Assembly (NCBI GenBank): GCA_037355855.1
Contig: CM074758.1
Location: 5,243,001 to 5,307,000 of the forward strand
DNA: 64,000 nt
Source: Pseudo-nitzschia pungens
Lineage: Eukaryota > Bacillariophyta > Bacillariophyceae > Bacillariales > Bacillariaceae
Direction: 5' to 3'
Position numbers and translations under genes: made by a program. Positions 61,075 to 64,000 of this stretch are shown piece by piece. Numbering within the stretch: the first letter of the stretch is position 1; each line of letters begins with the position of its first letter. The notes under the pieces are model-generated. The model had not been told where the DNA came from. It made no database searches and saw only the letters and a program-made list of their open reading frames with translations.

Positions 61075-63240
61075 TGCGAAGCACATGTCACTAAGTGCTC
61101 TATTCAGTTATTCAATGGTGACATCCATACCATTGGTGATTTTTGAATACTTCTTTTTGCATAGTCTTGCCCATGCATAGGATGACAAATATTCACACTG
61201 GAATCACACAAATATTGGTCAGATTTGTTCATGTATGTGATTTTACAGTATTTTCTAGTACATTCCACAGTACTGGGCCAAATATTAACTATTCAGTGGT
61301 GACACCCAAATTATTGGTGATTTTTGAATACTTCTTTTTGAATACTCTTGCCCATGCACAGTATGAGGAATATTCACACTGGAATCACACAAATATTGGC
61401 CAGATTCATTCAGATATTTGATTTGGTACTTTTTTCTAGTAAATTTTCCAGTAGTTAACCAAATATTAATTATTCAGAGGTGACACCCAAATTATTGGTG
61501 ATTTTTGAATACTTCTTTTTGAATACTCTTGCCCATGCACAGTATGAGGAATATTCACACTGGAATCACACAAATATTGGCCAGATTTGTTCAGATATTT
61601 GATTTGGTACTTTTTTCTAGTGAATTCCGCAGTAGTGGAACAAATATTAATTATTCAGTGGTGACATCCAAATTATTGGTGATTTTTGAATACTTCTTTT
61701 TGAATACTCTTGCCCATGCATGGGATGAGAAATATTCACACTGGAATCACACAAATCTTGGCCAGATTTGTTCAGATATTTGATTTGGTACTTTTTTCTA
61801 GTGAATTCCGCAGTAGTGGAACAAATATTAATTATTCAGAGGTGACACCCAAATTATTGGTGATTTTTGAATACTTCTTTTTGAATACTCTTGCCCATGC
61901 ATAGGATGAGGAATATTCACACTGGAATCATACAAATATTGACCAGATTTGTTCAGATATTTGATTTGGTACTTTTTTCTAGTGAATTCCGCAGTAGTGG
62001 AACAAATATTAATTATTCAGTGGTGACACCCATACCATTGGTGATTTTTGAATACTTCTTTTTGAATACTCTTGCCCATGCATGGGATGAGAAATATTCA
62101 CACTGGAATCACACAAAGATTGGCCAGATTTGTTCAGATATTTGATTTGGTACTTTTTTCTAGTGAATTCCGCAGTAGTGGAACAAATATTAATTATTCA
62201 GTGGTGACACCCATACCATTGGTGATTTTTGAATACTTCTTTTTGAATACTCTTGCCCATGCATGGGATGAGAAATATTCACACTGGAATCACACAAAGA
62301 TTGGCCAGATTTGTTCAGATATTTGATTTGGTACTTTTTTCTAGTGAATTCCGCAGTAGTGGAACAAATATTAATTATTCAGTGGTGACACCCATACCAT
62401 TGGTGATTTTTGAATACTTCTTTTTGAATACTCTTGCCCATGCATGGGATGAGAAATATTCACACTGGAATCACACAAAGATTGGCCAGATTTGTTCAGA
62501 TATTTGATTTGGTACTTTTTTCTAGTGAATTCCGCAGTAGTGGAACAAATATTAATTATTCAGTGGTGACACCCATACCATTGGTGATTTTTGAATACTT
62601 CTTTTTGAATACTCTTGCCCATGCATGGGATGAGAAATATTCACACTGGAATCACACAAAGATTGGCCAGATTCATTCAGATATGTGATTTTACAGTATT
62701 TCCTAGTAAATTCCACAGTACTGCTGGGCCAAATATTAATTTTTAAGTGGTGACATCCAAACTTTCAATGATTATGGAATACTTCTTTTTGAATACTCTT
62801 GCCCATGCACAGTGTGAGGAATATTCACACTGGAATCACACAAATATTGGCCAGATTCATTCAGATATTTGATTTTACAGTATTTTCTACTAAATGCTGC
62901 GGTACTGGGCCAACTACTAATTATTCAGTGGTGACATCCAAATTATTGGTGATTTTTGAATACTTCTTTTTGCATACTCTTGCCCATGCACAGGATGAGA
63001 AATATTCACACTGGAATCACACAAACATTGGCCAGATTTGTTCAGATATGTGATTTGGTACTTTTTTCTAGTAAATTCCGCAGTAGTGGGCCAAATATTA
63101 ATTATTCAGTGGTGACATCCAAACTATTGGTGATTTTTGAATACTTCTTTTTGAATAGTCTTGCCTCGTGGATAGGATGAGGAATATTCACACTGGAATC
63201 ACACAAAGATTGGCCACATTCATTCAGATATTTGATTTGA
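61075..63240 (+). repeat. Satellite B, 181-bp unit, about 12 copies
   Basis: Spacing of exactly 181 bp for CTTGCCCATGCA at 61529, 61710, 61891, 62072, 62253 and 62434 (first ATG of each unit), with a few indel-bearing units at both ends. Units contain GGTGATTTTTGAATACTTCT, AATATTCACACTGGAATCAC, TTTGATTTGGTACTTTTTTC and ATTAATTATTCAGTGGTGAC. The four middle units are practically identical. Open 84-codon frames in each unit are by-products. Confidence 0.96.
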
Positions 63241-63765
63241 TGGTATATTCACTGAGGTAGTACTATTCTTGCTGCTTGTAGTACTAGTAGTACAGTTATA
63301 CACTGCTGCTACATACTAATGCAGTGCGTATGTAGTAGTACATAAGAGGTAGTCCAAAATTATGGCGCAGCAGGGCTGGCTCTCTGTGGTTTAGGTGGCG
63401 CGCGATATCACCATCAGGTTTCTACTGGTTTCTACTATTACTTCAGTACGGTACATACTACTAGTAGTAACTCTACTGCTATCATGTAGAAGAAATCAAT
63501 TCTCAGCAAACTTTGGGTAAAAAAAATGGCGCGGCAGAGACAGCTTACACTAGAAGAGGATGCCAGCAGTCAACAACATGTCATGCCGAATGATTTTTTT
63601 TTTTTTCATGTGATTGCTTGTAATTACGACGCAGTAATTACAACGCAGTAATTACGGTGGATTATTGATCATGTCACAAAAAACGTGATAAAACAGGGGT
63701 GTATGCAACGTGCGAACATATCCTTCCATCAAGATTTGTAAGAACATCATAAGCGGATCACAATC
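63241..63765. other. Spacer, no gene seen
   Basis: Rich in GTACTACTAGTAGTAC-type tracts (63260-63350, 63440-63475) and a doubled ATGGCGCRGCAG segment (63361, 63525). GACGCAGTAATTACAACGCA is a short direct repeat at 63628-63655. It may hold the promoter of the ORF that follows. Confidence 0.4.
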
Positions 63766-64000
63766 ATGTCGAGAGAAGCCGCTGAACTAAGTAAAGCACT
63801 TCCAGCTATTAGTACAGTACCAGCTGATGTTGACGTGCCAAGACATAATCGGAGTGGTAAGAAGCTACCAACGCCTACTTATGGAGCGACGAAAAAGACA
63901 AGAATGCCGTCCAGACAACAGGCTGGACAAAAGACTACGAAACAAAAAGGAAAGACACCGGCAGATGAGCAAAGAATGGTACTCAATGTGGTGGACAACA
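63766..64000 (+). CDS. Start of an unknown ORF running off the window
   Basis: An ATG at 63766 (ACAATCATGTCG) opens 78 codons with no stop before the window ends. The protein starts MSREAAELSKALPAIS and becomes strongly basic and Gln/Lys/Thr-rich (RHNRSGKKLP, KKTRMPSRQQAGQKTTKQKG), ending ...EQRMVLNVVDN. That could be the disordered, nucleic-acid-binding N-terminus of a transposon-encoded or nuclear protein. The family is not recognisable from this part. It is longer than the chance frames around it, and the composition is not repeat-derived, so I accept it with reserve. Confidence 0.5.
   Translation, partial: MSREAAELSKALPAISTVPADVDVPRHNRSGKKLPTPTYGATKKTRMPSRQQAGQKTTKQKGKTPADEQRMVLNVVDN

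Noticed and set aside
61143..63180. Series of 84-codon ORFs
   Set aside because: Same reason: satellite B units; no codon bias or domain.
61075..63240. CRISPR-like array
   Set aside because: Units are contiguous 181-bp satellite copies with no unique spacers, in a eukaryotic context.

Overview
This is a eukaryotic, repeat-dominated window. The Copia pol genes with a DSHADT protease signature, the Harbinger transposase paired with a MYB-like ORF, the type II membrane protein gene and use of the standard code all point to a stramenopile alga, most likely a diatom. That assignment is inference. There are no operons or bacterial features. Only about three short loci look like possible host genes; nearly everything else is a transposon or satellite DNA, as in pericentromeric or other heterochromatic DNA.

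Layout. 1-7574: two tandem-repeat families, interrupted by a complete Ty3/gypsy element (989-6749, TSD TGGTA). 7575-27150: a TIR DNA element (TA target duplication) whose body is filled with nested insertions. These are three copies of one gag-only LTR element (7672-10615 truncated; 11121-12948 internally deleted, TSD CTGTC; 22460-26428 complete, TSD GTATC), a broken Copia copy carrying a 325-bp perfect palindrome (13395-17215), minisatellites, a broken unknown gene (18618-19726) and a composite satellite block (19702-22459 with 26429-26935). 27151-28327: tandem repeats again. 28328-41921: a Harbinger-type DNA transposon (TSD AAT) with transposase and DUF6818/MYB-like genes, split by a very young CoDi-like Copia element (31421-41369, apparently identical 918-bp LTRs) whose gag and pol share one frame and are separated by a single UGA.

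41922-50000: the most gene-like part. It holds a type II membrane glycosyltransferase-like gene (43015-44067, minus), a cluster of 91-102-bp MITEs, a truncated membrane-anchor ORF (46737-47045) and a 5'-truncated Copia RT/RNase H gene (47293-49988, minus). 50000-63240: almost pure repeats, namely GGTTGCGAAA tandem repeats, a 'CAGTTSCCGTC' minisatellite, fold-back elements, a 181-bp satellite (A), 12-bp and 41-bp tandem arrays, copies of the CoDi LTR core, a 35-bp GC-rich minisatellite and a second 181-bp satellite (B). The last 235 bases hold the start of an ORF that runs off the window.

The three things most worth following up are the gag-only LTR family with its repeated polypurine modules, the gag-UGA-pol organisation of the CoDi element, and the two 181-bp satellites, which look like distant relatives; one of them belongs to a large composite unit present twice in opposite orientation. 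All identities were judged by eye, and no alignment or database search was run.
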